Source: Bifidobacterium breve
Lineage (GTDB): Bacteria > Actinomycetota > Acidimicrobiia > Acidimicrobiales > Acidimicrobilacustridaceae
DNA: 64,000 nt
Assembly: GCA_945860545.1 (NCBI GenBank)
Contig: CAMAQM010000007.1
Location: 1 to 64,000, forward strand
Direction: 5' to 3'
Each line of letters begins with the position of its first letter. Positions within the stretch are counted from its first letter, which is position 1. A model generated the notes under the pieces. The model saw only the letters and a list, made by a program, of their open reading frames with translations, was not told where the DNA came from and searched no databases. A program made the position numbers and the translations under genes. Positions 37,233 through 46,077 of this stretch are shown here, in pieces.

Positions 37233-37272
37233 TGTGGATGAACTGTGGACAACTGCCGGTCGATGTGGATTG
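37233..37272. promoter_or_regulatory. Cluster of three DnaA-box-like 9-mers upstream of dnaB
   Basis: TGTGGATGA (37233-37241) and TGTGGACAA (37244-37252) each differ by one base from the box TGTGGATAA (reverse of TTATCCACA); TGTGGATTG (37264-37272) differs by two. All are in the same orientation inside the 235-bp rplI-dnaB gap. Binding is inferred only. Confidence 0.45.
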
Positions 37273-37395
37273 TCCGCTCGCCTCACCGCTGTGGGACGAC
37301 CCGGCCCGAAAACCCTCGGGACGCGCCGAACACACCGGCAGTACACCTCAGTCTCCAACCGCGCTGCGACATCGACGACGACGCCCGAGCGGGCA

Positions 37396-37845
37396 TCAAC
37401 CGGCGGCTGACACCTCGACGGTGATCTGGAACTGCACGTCAGCGTGCAGGCGGGCCTGAACCCCGTGGGTCCCGACCTCACGAATCGGCTCGTCAATGTG
37501 GAGTGCCTTGCGATCGAGCTCGATGCCGAACTGGTCGCGCACGGCCTCGACCACCTCGGTGGTCGTCACCGAACCGAACAACTTGCCCTCGGCACCGGCA
37601 CGCTCGACGATCGTGACCACCGCAGGAACGAGCACCCGGGCCACGTCCTCAGCCGCGGCGCGATCGGCCGTGTCGCGCACCTGGCGCGAGCGACGCATCG
37701 CCTCAGCCTGACGTTCGACACCAGCGGTGGCCGCGATGGCCAGACCACGGGGAACGAGGAAGTTGCGGGCGTAGCCGTCAGCGACATCAACGATGTCACC
37801 CTTGTTGCCAAGACCCGAGACGTCTGAACGCAGCAAGAGCTTCAT
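37396..37845 (-). CDS. rplI: 50S ribosomal protein bL9
   Basis: A 149-residue ribosomal protein starting [34 protein letters not shown] at ATG 37845, which is the canonical family N terminus. GGAGG lies nine bases upstream. Its ATG overlaps the rpsR stop by one base (TGATG), showing translational coupling. The C-terminal domain is complete. bL9 sits at the base of the L1 stalk. The neighbouring GTG 37848 in the same frame is not needed. Confidence 0.97.
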   Translation of the reverse strand: MKLLLRSDVSGLGNKGDIVDVADGYARNFLVPRGLAIAATAGVERQAEAMRRSRQVRDTADRAAAEDVARVLVPAVVTIVERAGAEGKLFGSVTTTEVVEAVRDQFGIELDRKALHIDEPIREVGTHGVQARLHADVQFQITVEVSAAG

Positions 37846-38321
37846 CACGATTCCTCCGCGGCTTCCACGATCTCGTCCACCTCAACCTCAACGACGACGT
37901 CCTCGACGATCGCAGCTGCCTCGGCCATGGCCTCGTCGGCGAACACGGCGTCGGTGGTCGCCACGGCGGCATCATCACGTCCGCTGTCACGTTCCGGGCG
38001 GTCGCCCCGCTCGCCTCGGTCACCTCGGTCACCTCGGTCACCGCGCTTGCCGCCACGCTGCTGGGTGACACGACTGGCGTAAGGCAGCAGCGCCATCTCA
38101 CGGGCGTTCTTGATGGCCATGGCGATGTCGGACTGCTGCTGGGTGTCGTTACCGGTGACCCGACGGGCACGGATCTTGGCCCGGTCGGACATGAACCGAC
38201 GCAGCAGGTTGACGTCCTTGTAGTCGACGTACTGCACACCTTCGCTGCGCAGGACGCTGACCTTCTTCTTGGCGCGCCGGGCGTTGTCCCGGTTCTTGCC
38301 ACGGGGGGCTGGACGGGCCAT
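37845..38321 (-). CDS. rpsR: 30S ribosomal protein bS18 with acidic C-terminal extension
   Basis: A 158-residue bS18. The conserved core (residues about 20-85: [38 protein letters not shown]) is complete. Most bS18 proteins end there at 75-90 residues. This one continues for about 70 residues, first a GDR/ERG-type repeat ([20 protein letters not shown]), then a highly acidic Glu/Asp/Val/Ala tail. The start ATG 38321 overlaps the ssb stop by one base. The DNA of the repeat holds a cctcggtca 9-mer in tandem. Confidence 0.95.
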   Translation of the reverse strand: MARPAPRGKNRDNARRAKKKVSVLRSEGVQYVDYKDVNLLRRFMSDRAKIRARRVTGNDTQQQSDIAMAIKNAREMALLPYASRVTQQRGGKRGDRGDRGDRGERGDRPERDSGRDDAAVATTDAVFADEAMAEAAAIVEDVVVEVEVDEIVEAAEES

Positions 38322-38767
38322 CAGAACGGCTCCTCTTCGTTGTCATAGGCGGTTGGGGGGCTCGAGGGGGTGCCGCCACGAGGGGCGCCACCGCCGTCGG
38401 AACGACCGGCACGTTCAATGGAGGCGGTGGCCCACCGAAGCGACGGGCCGACCTCGTCGGCGATGATCTCGACCTTGGAGCGCTTGTCACCATCGGGGGT
38501 CTCCCACGACCGCTGACGCAGCGTGCCCGACACGATGACGCGGGTGCCCTTGCTGATCGACTCGGCCACGTTTTCCGCCAGTTCCCGGAAACAGGTCACG
38601 TCGAAGTAGGAGGTCTCGCCGTCCTCCCACTGGCCGGTGTCGTTGTTGCGCCGGCGCTGGTTGATGGCGACACCGAACCCGGCCACCTGCATCCCGCCAT
38701 TGGTGTAGCGGAGCTCGGGGTCACGGGTGCAGTTGCCGATGATGGTCACTGCGTTGTCATTGGCCAC
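38321..38767 (-). CDS. ssb: Single-stranded DNA-binding protein
   Basis: A 148-residue SSB with an N-terminal OB fold ([42 protein letters not shown]) and a Gly/Ser/Pro-rich linker. The acidic tip ends DNEEEPF, the usual partner-binding tail in which Pro-Phe is conserved. It protects single-stranded DNA at forks. It is in the conserved cluster between rpsF and rpsR, 35 bases after rpsF and coupled to rpsR by a one-base overlap. Confidence 0.97.
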   Translation of the reverse strand: MANDNAVTIIGNCTRDPELRYTNGGMQVAGFGVAINQRRRNNDTGQWEDGETSYFDVTCFRELAENVAESISKGTRVIVSGTLRQRSWETPDGDKRSKVEIIADEVGPSLRWATASIERAGRSDGGGAPRGGTPSSPPTAYDNEEEPF

Positions 38768-38802
38768 GATGAATTCCTCCTGGATCTCGGAGTTGCGGGC
38801 CG

Positions 38803-39132
38803 TCAGGCCGAGGCGCCCAACAGGCCGCGACGTGCAGCTTCGTTGTCGGGGAGTCGGAGAAGCTTGTGACGCACGACGTCGTCAGCAAGCCGAAGGGAGC
38901 GTTCCATCTCGTCGAGGGCGTTGCCACCCGGGCCGAGGAGTTCCATCACGAAGTAGGTCCCTTCCCACTTGTGGTTGATCTCGTAGGCGAAACGGCGGCG
39001 ACCCCACATATCGGTCGACTTCACCTCACCGCCAGCGGCAGCAACTGCCTCGGTGATCTTGTCCCGGAACGACTCAGCAACGCCTTCCTCAGCGTCGCCG
39101 TCGATGATGACCATGAGTTCGTAGGCTCGCAT
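38803..39132 (-). CDS. rpsF: 30S ribosomal protein bS6
   Basis: A 109-residue ribosomal protein, MRAYELMVIIDGDAEEGV at the N terminus, with the conserved KWEGTYFVMELLG segment and MERSLRLADDVVRHKLLRL. The family start MRAYEL at ATG 39132 is chosen. An in-frame ATG at 39141 is closer to AGGAGG (3-base spacing versus 12), so three extra residues are possible. It heads the rpsF-ssb-rpsR-rplI operon. bS6 binds bS18 on 16S rRNA and in many bacteria represses this operon through the mRNA leader. Confidence 0.96.
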   Translation of the reverse strand: MRAYELMVIIDGDAEEGVAESFRDKITEAVAAAGGEVKSTDMWGRRRFAYEINHKWEGTYFVMELLGPGGNALDEMERSLRLADDVVRHKLLRLPDNEAARRGLLGASA

Positions 39133-39141
39133 GGCGAGCAT

Positions 39142-39215
39142 CCACCTCCTTCGGACCCGGCGGTGCCGGGGCCCCGCGACTTGCGGGGCAGGAAACCGGG
39201 GTGCTGACGCATCCC
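39142..39215 (-). promoter_or_regulatory. Structured rpsF leader, candidate S6:S18-binding RNA
   Basis: The mRNA leader forms two adjacent hairpins, GCCCCGC-AAGTC-GCGGGGC and CCCGGC-ACC-GCCGGG, followed directly by CCGAAGGAGG, which includes the Shine-Dalgarno sequence. Leaders of rpsF operons in many phyla bind the S6:S18 complex for autorepression. I cannot confirm the consensus here. Confidence 0.4.
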
Positions 39216-39304
39216 GGGATATGGGCGAAACGAGACCTTAGCGGAGCAGACCCCCGCCGCGCCCATTCGCCACCCGGCGACAGGTGTCAGCCGCCGAGGG
39301 TGGT

Positions 39305-39310
39305 CATACT
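39305..39310 (+). promoter_or_regulatory. -10 element CATACT, leaderless start
   Basis: CATACT lies six bases before GTG 39317 of the glutaminyl-cyclase gene. Confidence 0.45.
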
Positions 39311-39316
39311 TGCGGG

Positions 39317-40201
39317 GTGAACCGCCGCAACGCCGTCACGACCCATTCACGCCGCAAACCGTCCATTCGCCGTCACACCGCCCGAGCCGTGGTGGCGACC
39401 GCCACCCTCGCCCTGCTGGCCGCCTGCGGCTCAAGTGGCACCGAGACTCCTGTTTCCGGCTCGGCTATTTCCGGCTCGGAGACAACCCCGGTCACACTCC
39501 GCTACGAGATCCTCGACGAGATCGCTCACGACGACGATTCGTTCACCCAGGGACTCACCTTCTCCGCCGACGGCCGGCTTTTTGAGAGTTCCGGAGGCTA
39601 CGGGACGTCGTCGGTGCGCGAGGTGGACCCCGCGACGGGGAAGGTCCTCCGGTCCAGGGCGCTCGACCCCTCATGGTTCGCCGAGGGTCTCGCCGTCGTC
39701 GAGACAACCGATGGCGAGGTATTGCAGTTGATCACCTATCGGGAAGGGGTCACGGTCACCCTCGACCCGGACGATCTCAGCGAGCGCCGGCGGACCACCT
39801 ACCCGGGGGAAGGCTGGGGCCTGTGCCAACTCGATGCGGGCACGATGGCCATGAGCGACGGCACTTCAACGTTGACGATGCGCGACGTCGCGACCTTCGC
39901 CCCGATCCGCACCGTGGAGGTCACCCGTCAGGGGAGACCGGTGCCCCGACTGAACGAACTCGAATGCGTCGACGGGCAGGTGTGGGCCAACGTCTGGCAG
40001 ACCGACGAGATCGTCGTCATCAACCCCACCGACGGCCGGGTGGTGGCGGTGCTCAACGCCGGAGGCCTCGTCGACGCCAACCGCACCTCGTCAGCGGCCG
40101 TGCTCAACGGCGTCGCCCGCATTCCCGGAACAACCGACGAATTCCTCATCACCGGCAAGTTGTGGCCGGTGACCTATCGCGTGCGGATCACACCGGGGTG
40201 A
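39317..40201 (+). CDS. Glutaminyl-peptide cyclotransferase lipoprotein
   Basis: A 294-residue exported protein starting at GTG 39317 (VNRRNAVTTHSRRK). The signal sequence ends in the lipobox LALLAACGSS, so it is a surface lipoprotein. The globular part matches the glutamine cyclotransferase beta-propeller family: HDDDSFTQGLTFSADGRLFESSGGYGTSSVREVD in outline, then WFAEGL, GEGWGLC, LNELECVDGQVWANVW. The enzyme class converts N-terminal Gln to pyroglutamate. Its stop TGA abuts the stop of the convergent panB as TGATCA. An earlier in-frame GTG/ATG at 39284 is rejected in favour of the promoter-supported start. Confidence 0.9.
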   Translation: MNRRNAVTTHSRRKPSIRRHTARAVVATATLALLAACGSSGTETPVSGSAISGSETTPVTLRYEILDEIAHDDDSFTQGLTFSADGRLFESSGGYGTSSVREVDPATGKVLRSRALDPSWFAEGLAVVETTDGEVLQLITYREGVTVTLDPDDLSERRRTTYPGEGWGLCQLDAGTMAMSDGTSTLTMRDVATFAPIRTVEVTRQGRPVPRLNELECVDGQVWANVWQTDEIVVINPTDGRVVAVLNAGGLVDANRTSSAAVLNGVARIPGTTDEFLITGKLWPVTYRVRITPG

Positions 40202-41095
40202 TCAAGCCGTGCGGCTGTCCCCGGCGGCACCGTACAGACCGATGGTTGCGCCTGGATCCTCGGGGTAGTGGTCGGCGTCAACGCCGGCCGGCAGGTGATA
40301 CGACTCACGCTCTGCGGGGAACCCCCCGGTGCGGACGTCATCGGCCCACGCCGCCATCGCGGCAACCGCGTCGGCCTTGAGGTTGGCGTAACGCCGCACG
40401 AACCGGGGGGTGATGCGGTCTTCGATCCCGAGCACGTCATGGAACACCAACACCTGGCCGTCGCACACCGGCCCGGCACCGATCCCGATGGTCGGGATGT
40501 CCACCGCAGCGGTCACGACCCGGCCAACCTCGCTCGGGATGCCCTCGAGCACCAGTGAGAAACACCCCGCATCCTGCAGGGCGAGGGCGTGCTCGACGAG
40601 CACCTCGGCGGCACCCTGCTCACGGCCCTGCACCTTGAAGCCACCCATGGCGTGGACTGACTGCGGGGTGAGTCCAAGGTGACCCATGACCGGGATTTCG
40701 GCGTCGACGATGGCGCTCACCATGGGGACCCGTTTGGCCCCACCCTCGAGCTTCACCGCACCGGCACCGGCACGGATCAACGCCGCAGCGTTCCGCACGG
40801 TGTCCTCGACTGAGAGGTGATAGCTGAGCCACGGCATGTCGGCGACGACGAGACAACGGGTTCCCGCCCGGGCGACCGCTGCGGTGTGGTGCACCATCTC
40901 GTCCACGCTGACCTCAAGGGTGCTGTCGTGGCCGAGCACCACCATGGCCACCGAGTCACCAACGAGGATGACGTCGACCCCGGCCTCCTCGGCAATGCGG
41001 GCACCGGGCGCGTCATATGCCGTCACCATGACGATGGGTTCAGCCCCGGCGCGGACCTTGCGGGCACGCACAGAGGGCACGGTCACCTTGCCCAT
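40202..41095 (-). CDS. panB: 3-methyl-2-oxobutanoate hydroxymethyltransferase
   Basis: A 297-residue TIM-barrel enzyme that makes ketopantoate, the first step of pantothenate/CoA synthesis. The family start MGKVTVPSVRARKVRAGAEPIVMVTAYDAPGARI is preceded by AGGAGG five bases from ATG 41095. Mg-binding DSVAMVVLGHDST, VKLEGG and PVMGHLGLTPQSVHAMGGFKVQG motifs are intact. The C-terminal region VPTIGIGAGP and the DGQVLVFHDVLGI motif complete it. No panC/panD is near. It is monocistronic, with a TAGGGT-like -10 in the leader region near 41150. Confidence 0.96.
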   Translation of the reverse strand: MGKVTVPSVRARKVRAGAEPIVMVTAYDAPGARIAEEAGVDVILVGDSVAMVVLGHDSTLEVSVDEMVHHTAAVARAGTRCLVVADMPWLSYHLSVEDTVRNAAALIRAGAGAVKLEGGAKRVPMVSAIVDAEIPVMGHLGLTPQSVHAMGGFKVQGREQGAAEVLVEHALALQDAGCFSLVLEGIPSEVGRVVTAAVDIPTIGIGAGPVCDGQVLVFHDVLGIEDRITPRFVRRYANLKADAVAAMAAWADDVRTGGFPAERESYHLPAGVDADHYPEDPGATIGLYGAAGDSRTA

Positions 41096-41219
41096 GGGAA
41101 CCTCCTAGCCGTCCAGTGCCCTGATGGCTACCGGCGGAACGTCCCTACCCTATCCGCCGGTCGGTTTCGTACGCCACGTCAGCGAACCGCCGGTAAAGAC
41201 CTGTGACTGGTGACCGGGA

Positions 41220-41225
41220 TAGCGT
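41220..41225 (+). promoter_or_regulatory. -10 element TAGCGT, leaderless start
   Basis: TAGCGT lies six bases before ATG 41232 of the small zinc-ribbon-like gene and supports it as real. Confidence 0.5.
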
Positions 41226-41231
41226 CAGGCC

Positions 41232-41435
41232 ATGGCTGACGACCCGCCGCAGTGCTGCGGCAGCTGTGGCGACGAGACCGAGGACCTCGTTCACGTGCGC
41301 CGGTTGTACATCCTCACCACGCCACGCCACGAACTCGACGGCGGAGTCGAGGGGGTCACACCGGAGATGACCGAGGGTGACCTTGAGTGGTGGTGCGAGG
41401 TGTGCCGCATCCACTACCCCCACCGCACCGCCTGA
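41232..41435 (+). CDS. Small zinc-ribbon-like hypothetical protein
   Basis: A 67-residue protein, MADDPPQCCGSCGDETEDLV at the N terminus and WWCEVCRIHYPHRTA at the C terminus. The CGSC/CEVC pair of knuckles is the pattern of a zinc ribbon. The central part (HVRRLYILTTPRHELDG) has no known motif. It is a single gene with a leaderless-type promoter and ends ten bases from the convergent penicillin-binding-protein gene. Function unknown; a nucleic-acid- or protein-binding role is possible. Confidence 0.65.
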   Translation: MADDPPQCCGSCGDETEDLVHVRRLYILTTPRHELDGGVEGVTPEMTEGDLEWWCEVCRIHYPHRTA

Positions 41436-41444
41436 CGCCGGGGT

Positions 41445-43646
41445 CTAGGGGTTGGCTGGCCTTGGCGGGACGGTGGATGCGGTCGTTGTCGTGGAACTTG
41501 GCGGCGGGGGCGGCGCCACGGTGGTCGTTGGACGAGGCACCGTGGTGGTGGGTCGGGGCACCGTCGTCGTCGGGCGCGCAGGAGTGGTGGTCGACGAGGG
41601 CGGGACCGTCGACGTGGTACTCGGGGCGAAGGGGTCCTCGGTGTTGTTCGAACTTCCCGGACGCTCGAAATCGCAGGATTCGAGACCGTCGGTGGCTTCA
41701 AGCATGAACTTGCGCCAGATCTGGGCGGGGAAGGAACCACCCACCACTTCAATCCCGTGCACCGAGTTCATGTAGCGGGTCTCGGTACCGGCGTAGCCAA
41801 CCCATACGCCTGCGGTCAGGCGACACGTGTACCCAATGAACCAGGCGTCGCGGAAGTTCTCCGCCGTGCCCGTCTTGCCGGCGGCGACCTGATCGATGCG
41901 CGCCGAGGTGCCGGTGCCGTTCTCCACCACCTGACGCAACACCCAGTTCATGGTGTCGGCCACCTCGGGATCGAGCACGCGCTCCCGGTTGAACGGTGCC
42001 TCCCACAGCACCGTGCCGTTGGCGTCGGTGACCTTGCGCACCGGCCACGGCCCCACCTTTTCGCCCCGCTGGGCGAACACCGAGAACGCCGTGGTCATGT
42101 CGAGCACGGACACGTCCGCTGCTCCGAGCGTGATGGCTGGCACCTCGGGAATGTCGGCGGTGACACCCATGCGGGTGGCCATGGCGGCGACGTCGCCGGC
42201 TCCGACGTCCATGATCAACTGGGCGTACGCCGTGTTGGAAGAGTTCCGGGTGGCGTCAACAAGGTTCAGTTGCCCCATGCCGCTGTCGGCGTAGTTCCCG
42301 ACGTCCCATTCGCCACCACCCCCGAGGTCGATCTTCATGCGACCCGGTGAGTCGTAGGTCCGCGACAGGGGCACGCCCTCCTGCAGTGCGGTGGCCAGCG
42401 TCAGCGCCTTGAACGACGAGCCGGGCTGGCGACCACTGCCGCCGCCGAACGTTCCGGTGGCGAGGTTCACCTGGTCACCTGCGAAATCGAACCCGCCGAT
42501 CATGGCGGTGATTCCACCGGCGTCATCGAGCGACACCAGTGAGGCCTGCGGGTCGTCAGGGCGGTCGAGGGTCGACCGGACGGCGTTGGCCGCCGCCTCC
42601 TGGTCGCCGAGGTCAATGGTCGTGTAGATCCGCAGACCGCCGCCGTAGATCTGGTCGTCGGTGAAGATGCCGCGCTCGACCAGCCACCGCCGGGTGTAGT
42701 CCACGAAGTATTCGGTGCCGATGTCGGCACCGACCACCTTCCCGTAGTTGGTCTGTGTCTCGCGGGGCGAGACGTAGTCCCACCCGCCTTCCTCCACCTC
42801 GTCGCGCTGTTCGGGAGTGATCCACCCCAGCGACACCATGGCGGCGAGCACCGCAGAGCGACGCACCGTGGCGGCCTGACGCTGATCGGCGAACAGCGGA
42901 TCGTCAGGCTGACGGTTGGCGTCGGCGGACTCGGGGGAGCGGATGATGCCGGCGAGATAGGCGGACTGGGCGAGGTTCAGATCCTCGACGTTGACCCCGA
43001 AGTAGGTGCGGGCGGCAGCCTGGATGCCGTATGCCCCACGCCCCCAGTAAATGGTGTTGAGGTACCGCTCGAGGATTTCCTGTTTTGGCAGTTCGCGTTC
43101 CAGCTTGATGGCGAGCACCGCCTCGCGGATCTTGCGTTCCCAGGTGCGCTCGGCGGTGAGGTAGGCGTTCTTGACGTACTGCTGGGTGATTGTCGACCCG
43201 CCCTGGCGCAGGTCGTCGTCACGCAGGTCGGACACCAGCGCTCGTGCGACGGCGAACGGGTCGACGCCAGCGTGTTCGAAGAACTGCCGATCCTCGGTGG
43301 CCAACAGCGCCAGGACGAACACGGCGGGGACCTGTTCGTATGCCACGCTGACCCGGTCGACTCCGCCGCTGAGCTGCGCCATCGAGTTCTCGAAGCTGCA
43401 GTCGGCATCGACGTCGGAGGCACACATGTAGGTGGTCTGTTGCAACGGTGGTTCGCCCGAGGGAAGCGGGATCTGCCACACGACGTAGATGAGTCCCGAG
43501 CCGGCGGCAATGCCGATGAGCAGCACGCTGAACACGAGCCTGCGCAACCACACCCCGGACCGTCGCCAGACGCGCCGCGACGTGCGTGGGTCACTGGCGG
43601 CCGCTGCGTTGCGACGTGGAGCGGAGGGAGGGCGGGGGTTGCTCAT
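41445..43646 (-). CDS. ponA: Class A penicillin-binding protein (transglycosylase/transpeptidase)
   Basis: A 733-residue bifunctional peptidoglycan synthase. A single N-terminal membrane helix (residues 37-57) anchors it. The GT51 domain has ATEDRQFFEHAGVDP with catalytic Glu118, RQGGSTITQQYVKNAYL and NTIYWGRGAYGIQAAA. The transpeptidase domain has the nucleophile Ser410 in SSFK, the RNSSNTAYAQL motif (SNT) and KTGTAEN (Lys591). The C terminus is a disordered Pro/Thr tail with RPTTTVP repeats. It follows DUF5318 in the same direction, as in M. tuberculosis Rv0049-ponA1, which supports the ponA1 assignment. Confidence 0.95.
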   Translation of the reverse strand: MSNPRPPSAPRRNAAAASDPRTSRRVWRRSGVWLRRLVFSVLLIGIAAGSGLIYVVWQIPLPSGEPPLQQTTYMCASDVDADCSFENSMAQLSGGVDRVSVAYEQVPAVFVLALLATEDRQFFEHAGVDPFAVARALVSDLRDDDLRQGGSTITQQYVKNAYLTAERTWERKIREAVLAIKLERELPKQEILERYLNTIYWGRGAYGIQAAARTYFGVNVEDLNLAQSAYLAGIIRSPESADANRQPDDPLFADQRQAATVRRSAVLAAMVSLGWITPEQRDEVEEGGWDYVSPRETQTNYGKVVGADIGTEYFVDYTRRWLVERGIFTDDQIYGGGLRIYTTIDLGDQEAAANAVRSTLDRPDDPQASLVSLDDAGGITAMIGGFDFAGDQVNLATGTFGGGSGRQPGSSFKALTLATALQEGVPLSRTYDSPGRMKIDLGGGGEWDVGNYADSGMGQLNLVDATRNSSNTAYAQLIMDVGAGDVAAMATRMGVTADIPEVPAITLGAADVSVLDMTTAFSVFAQRGEKVGPWPVRKVTDANGTVLWEAPFNRERVLDPEVADTMNWVLRQVVENGTGTSARIDQVAAGKTGTAENFRDAWFIGYTCRLTAGVWVGYAGTETRYMNSVHGIEVVGGSFPAQIWRKFMLEATDGLESCDFERPGSSNNTEDPFAPSTTSTVPPSSTTTPARPTTTVPRPTTTVPRPTTTVAPPPPPSSTTTTASTVPPRPANP

Positions 43647-43736
43647 GGGATTGGCGGGTGGGAACCCTCATTCACGCTAGACCCCGATGCGTCGGGTTCC
43701 CACGCGACCCGGCGAATAACGACCCGGGCCGAAGGG

Positions 43737-44135
43737 TCAACTGGCGGCGGTGAGGGGGTAGGTGCGGATCACGTGGTTCCAGCCGCACTCGGTACAGACC
43801 TCGACCTCCCAGGCCTCGTGGCGGCCCGCACGGGCGGCGAGGGTGGTCAACTCCCCCGGTGAGGTGATGCACCGGCCCGACCGGGGGAGGCGGGGGCCAA
43901 ACACGTAGGTGACCTCGACGAGGTGACGGTGGTCGCAGATCGGACAGGTCCGTCGGGTGCGTCGGCTGCAGGCACGGGCGTTGCGGAGCAATTCCGGTTG
44001 GGCGTCACAGACCTCGGCGCGGCTGGCCCGGCCGGTCCGGAACGAGGCCAGCTTGGACGCTCGGGCAAGGCGAAAGTCGACCTCGCCGGGCCGGGAGCCC
44101 GCTGGGCGGGGTGGTGCACCAAAGCCTGATCCCAC
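43737..44135 (-). CDS. DUF5318 family protein
   Basis: A 132-residue protein from GTG 44135. Its conserved half reads DFRLARASKLASFRTGRASRAEVCDAQPELLRNARAC (key parts), TCPICDHRHLVEVTYVFGPRLPRSGRC, SPGELTTLA and EVEVCTECGWNHVIRTYPL. The CxxC pairs suggest zinc binding. DUF5318 genes lie beside ponA1 in mycobacteria (Rv0049), as here, pointing to a conserved but undefined role near cell-wall synthesis. The frame stays open to 44456 but overlaps padR on the other strand; the -10 TACCCT supports 44135. Confidence 0.82.
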   Translation of the reverse strand: MGSGFGAPPRPAGSRPGEVDFRLARASKLASFRTGRASRAEVCDAQPELLRNARACSRRTRRTCPICDHRHLVEVTYVFGPRLPRSGRCITSPGELTTLAARAGRHEAWEVEVCTECGWNHVIRTYPLTAAS

Positions 44136-44141
44136 GCCGAC

Positions 44142-44147
44142 AGGGTA
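44142..44147 (-). promoter_or_regulatory. -10 element TACCCT, leaderless start
   Basis: TACCCT on the minus strand lies six bases before GTG 44135 of the DUF5318 gene. Confidence 0.45.
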
Positions 44148-44200
44148 GCGACCGGCCGCCGACGACGCCCGGCCCCGACGGCTCGAGGATGTGCGCAAGA

Positions 44201-44219
44201 TATATCGAATCGATATAAC
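44201..44219 (+). promoter_or_regulatory. padR promoter and palindromic operator
   Basis: The palindrome TATATCG-AAT-CGATATA (44201-44217) overlaps a -10-like TATAAC (44214-44219) that lies eight bases before GTG 44228. PadR-family repressors commonly autoregulate through such A/T-rich palindromes, so binding here would block the padR-ino1 transcript. Confidence 0.6.
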
Positions 44220-44227
44220 ATGATGTT

Positions 44228-44989
44228 GTGAGTGACGCGGCAACCACGAACAACGCTGAAACTGGCGGCAGTGGACCGGTTGATGGCGCCGAACGGCGAC
44301 GTCCCAACCGGGTGGGCCGCGGCGGATCACTGCTCGAGTTCGCCCTCCTCGGGGTCCTCGCCGACGGCGAACTGCACGGCTACGAACTGAAAAAGCGCCT
44401 CGACGGGGTACTCCCCAGTTGGTCGGCCGTCTCGTTCGGTTCTCTCTACCCAACACTCGGCCGCCTCGAACGGGCCGGCGACGTCGTCGCCGTCGAGGGC
44501 GAACCGACCCCGGTGGCGCCCATGACCGGGGCGCTCAGCGGCGAGATCGCTGCGTTCCGGGCACGACGTCGCGAACGCAGCTCCCTCCCGGCACGCTCCC
44601 GGCGGGGGCGCAAGGTCTACGGCATCACCCCGAGCGGACGAACCCGACTGGTGGACCTGCTGACGTCACTCGACCCCAGTGACGACCGGGCCTTCTCACT
44701 CATGGTGGCCTTCAGCGGGAACCTCTCGGGCGACCAGCGCATCGCCGTGCTGGCCCGGCGCCGCGCCGAGCTGGCGGCCCGCCTCGACCAGTCCCGCACC
44801 GCTGCGCCGGCGCTCGACCGCTGGCGGGCATCGCTGCGAACCCACGCCATTGCCACACTCACCGGCGAGATCGCCTGGGTGGACGAACTTCTCGCCGCCG
44901 AACGGCTCGAGGGGACGTCCCCGACCACATCACCAACCGACCACACCACCCCCGCCACGGCCGGGGACACCACCGGAGGAACGACATGA
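44228..44989 (+). CDS. PadR family transcriptional regulator
   Basis: A 253-residue regulator with an N-terminal winged helix: [46 protein letters not shown]. An unusual insertion of about 35 residues ([13 protein letters not shown] to RSRRG) splits the wing before [17 protein letters not shown]. The C-terminal helical part would dimerise. Start GTG 44228. Its stop overlaps the ino1 start as ATGA, so both are one operon; the same pair occurs in M. tuberculosis (Rv0047c-Rv0046c). It probably controls inositol and therefore mycothiol/phosphatidylinositol supply. Confidence 0.9.
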   Translation: MSDAATTNNAETGGSGPVDGAERRRPNRVGRGGSLLEFALLGVLADGELHGYELKKRLDGVLPSWSAVSFGSLYPTLGRLERAGDVVAVEGEPTPVAPMTGALSGEIAAFRARRRERSSLPARSRRGRKVYGITPSGRTRLVDLLTSLDPSDDRAFSLMVAFSGNLSGDQRIAVLARRRAELAARLDQSRTAAPALDRWRASLRTHAIATLTGEIAWVDELLAAERLEGTSPTTSPTDHTTPATAGDTTGGTT

Positions 44990-46068
44990 CCGAGACGCGC
45001 AAGGTACGACTGGCGATCGCCGGGGTGGGCAACTGCGCCAACTCCCTCGTGCAAGGTCTCACCTACTACGCCGACGCCGACCCCGACGACGAGGTCCCCG
45101 GCCTCATGCACGTCGTGCTCGGCGGCTACCACATCCACGACATTGAGGTCGTCGCCGCCTTCGACGTGGACGCCGCCAAGGTCGGGGTCGACGTGTCAAA
45201 GGCCATCTGGGCATCACAGAACAACACCATCAAGTTCGCCGAGGTCGGTCATCTCGGCGTCGTCGTGCACCGGGCGCCCACCCTCGACGGGTTCGGCGAG
45301 TTCTACACCGCAACCTGTGAGGAGTCCCCCGAACCCGCCGTCGACGTCGCCGAGGTCCTGCGGGCCAGCGGTGCTGATGTGCTGGTGTCCTACCTCCCGG
45401 TCGGGTCGGAAGAGGCTCAGCGGTACTACGCCGAAGCCTGTCTCGAGGCGGGCGTGGCGTTCGTGAACGCCATTCCGGTGTTCATCGCCTCGGACCCCGA
45501 ATGGGCGGCGCGCTTTGAGGCGGCAGGCATCCCCATCATCGGCGACGACATCAAGAGCCAGGTCGGCGCCACCATCACCCACCGGATGCTGACCCGCCTG
45601 TTCGAAGATCGCGGCGTGACCGTCGACCGCACCTACCAGCTGAACTTCGGCGGCAACATGGACTTCAAGAACATGCTTGAGCGTTCACGCCTCGCCTCCA
45701 AGAAGGTCTCCAAGACCCAGTCGGTGACCAGCCAGCTCGACCACCCCATCGAGGCCGAGTCGGTCCACATCGGACCCAGCGACCACGTTCCGTGGCTCGA
45801 CGACCGCAAGTGGGCGTACATCCGCGTCGAGGGCCGCAACTTCGGTGACGTGCCCCTCAACATCGAACTCAAGCTCGAGGTGTGGGACTCCCCCAACTCC
45901 GCCGGTGTGATCATCGACGCCGTTCGGTGCGCCCGGGTGGCCATGGACCGCGGAATCGGCGGGCCGCTGCTCGGACCGTCGGCGTACTTCATGAAGAGCC
46001 CCCCGGTGCAGTACCGCGACGCCGAAGCACACGAGATGGTCGAAGTCTTCGCCAACGACGGGGAGTAA
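44986..46068 (+). CDS. ino1: Inositol-3-phosphate synthase
   Basis: A 360-residue NAD-dependent enzyme converting glucose 6-phosphate to 1L-myo-inositol 3-phosphate. The N terminus [22 protein letters not shown] carries the NAD motif (Gly13, Gly15), followed by the actinobacterial ISP features [35 protein letters not shown] and [11 protein letters not shown]. Length equals mycobacterial Ino1. It feeds mycothiol and phosphatidylinositol synthesis, in keeping with the mycothiol-type oxidoreductase at 21888. Translation is coupled to padR through an ATGA overlap. Confidence 0.96.
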   Translation: MTETRKVRLAIAGVGNCANSLVQGLTYYADADPDDEVPGLMHVVLGGYHIHDIEVVAAFDVDAAKVGVDVSKAIWASQNNTIKFAEVGHLGVVVHRAPTLDGFGEFYTATCEESPEPAVDVAEVLRASGADVLVSYLPVGSEEAQRYYAEACLEAGVAFVNAIPVFIASDPEWAARFEAAGIPIIGDDIKSQVGATITHRMLTRLFEDRGVTVDRTYQLNFGGNMDFKNMLERSRLASKKVSKTQSVTSQLDHPIEAESVHIGPSDHVPWLDDRKWAYIRVEGRNFGDVPLNIELKLEVWDSPNSAGVIIDAVRCARVAMDRGIGGPLLGPSAYFMKSPPVQYRDAEAHEMVEVFANDGE

Positions 46069-46071
46069 CGT
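46066..46071 (+). promoter_or_regulatory. -10 element TAACGT, leaderless start
   Basis: TAACGT lies six bases before ATG 46078 and overlaps the ino1 stop codon TAA, so the methyltransferase gene may have its own promoter inside the ino1 end. Confidence 0.4.
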
Positions 46072-46077
46072 CCGGAC

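Noticed and set aside
38014..38043. CRISPR-like array in the 9-bp repeats of rpsR
   Set aside because: The repeats are in frame, contiguous, without spacers and encode the GDR tail of bS18.
43737..44456. 239-residue version of the DUF5318 protein
   Set aside because: The extension overlaps padR on the other strand and has no conserved motif; a -10 element supports GTG 44135.
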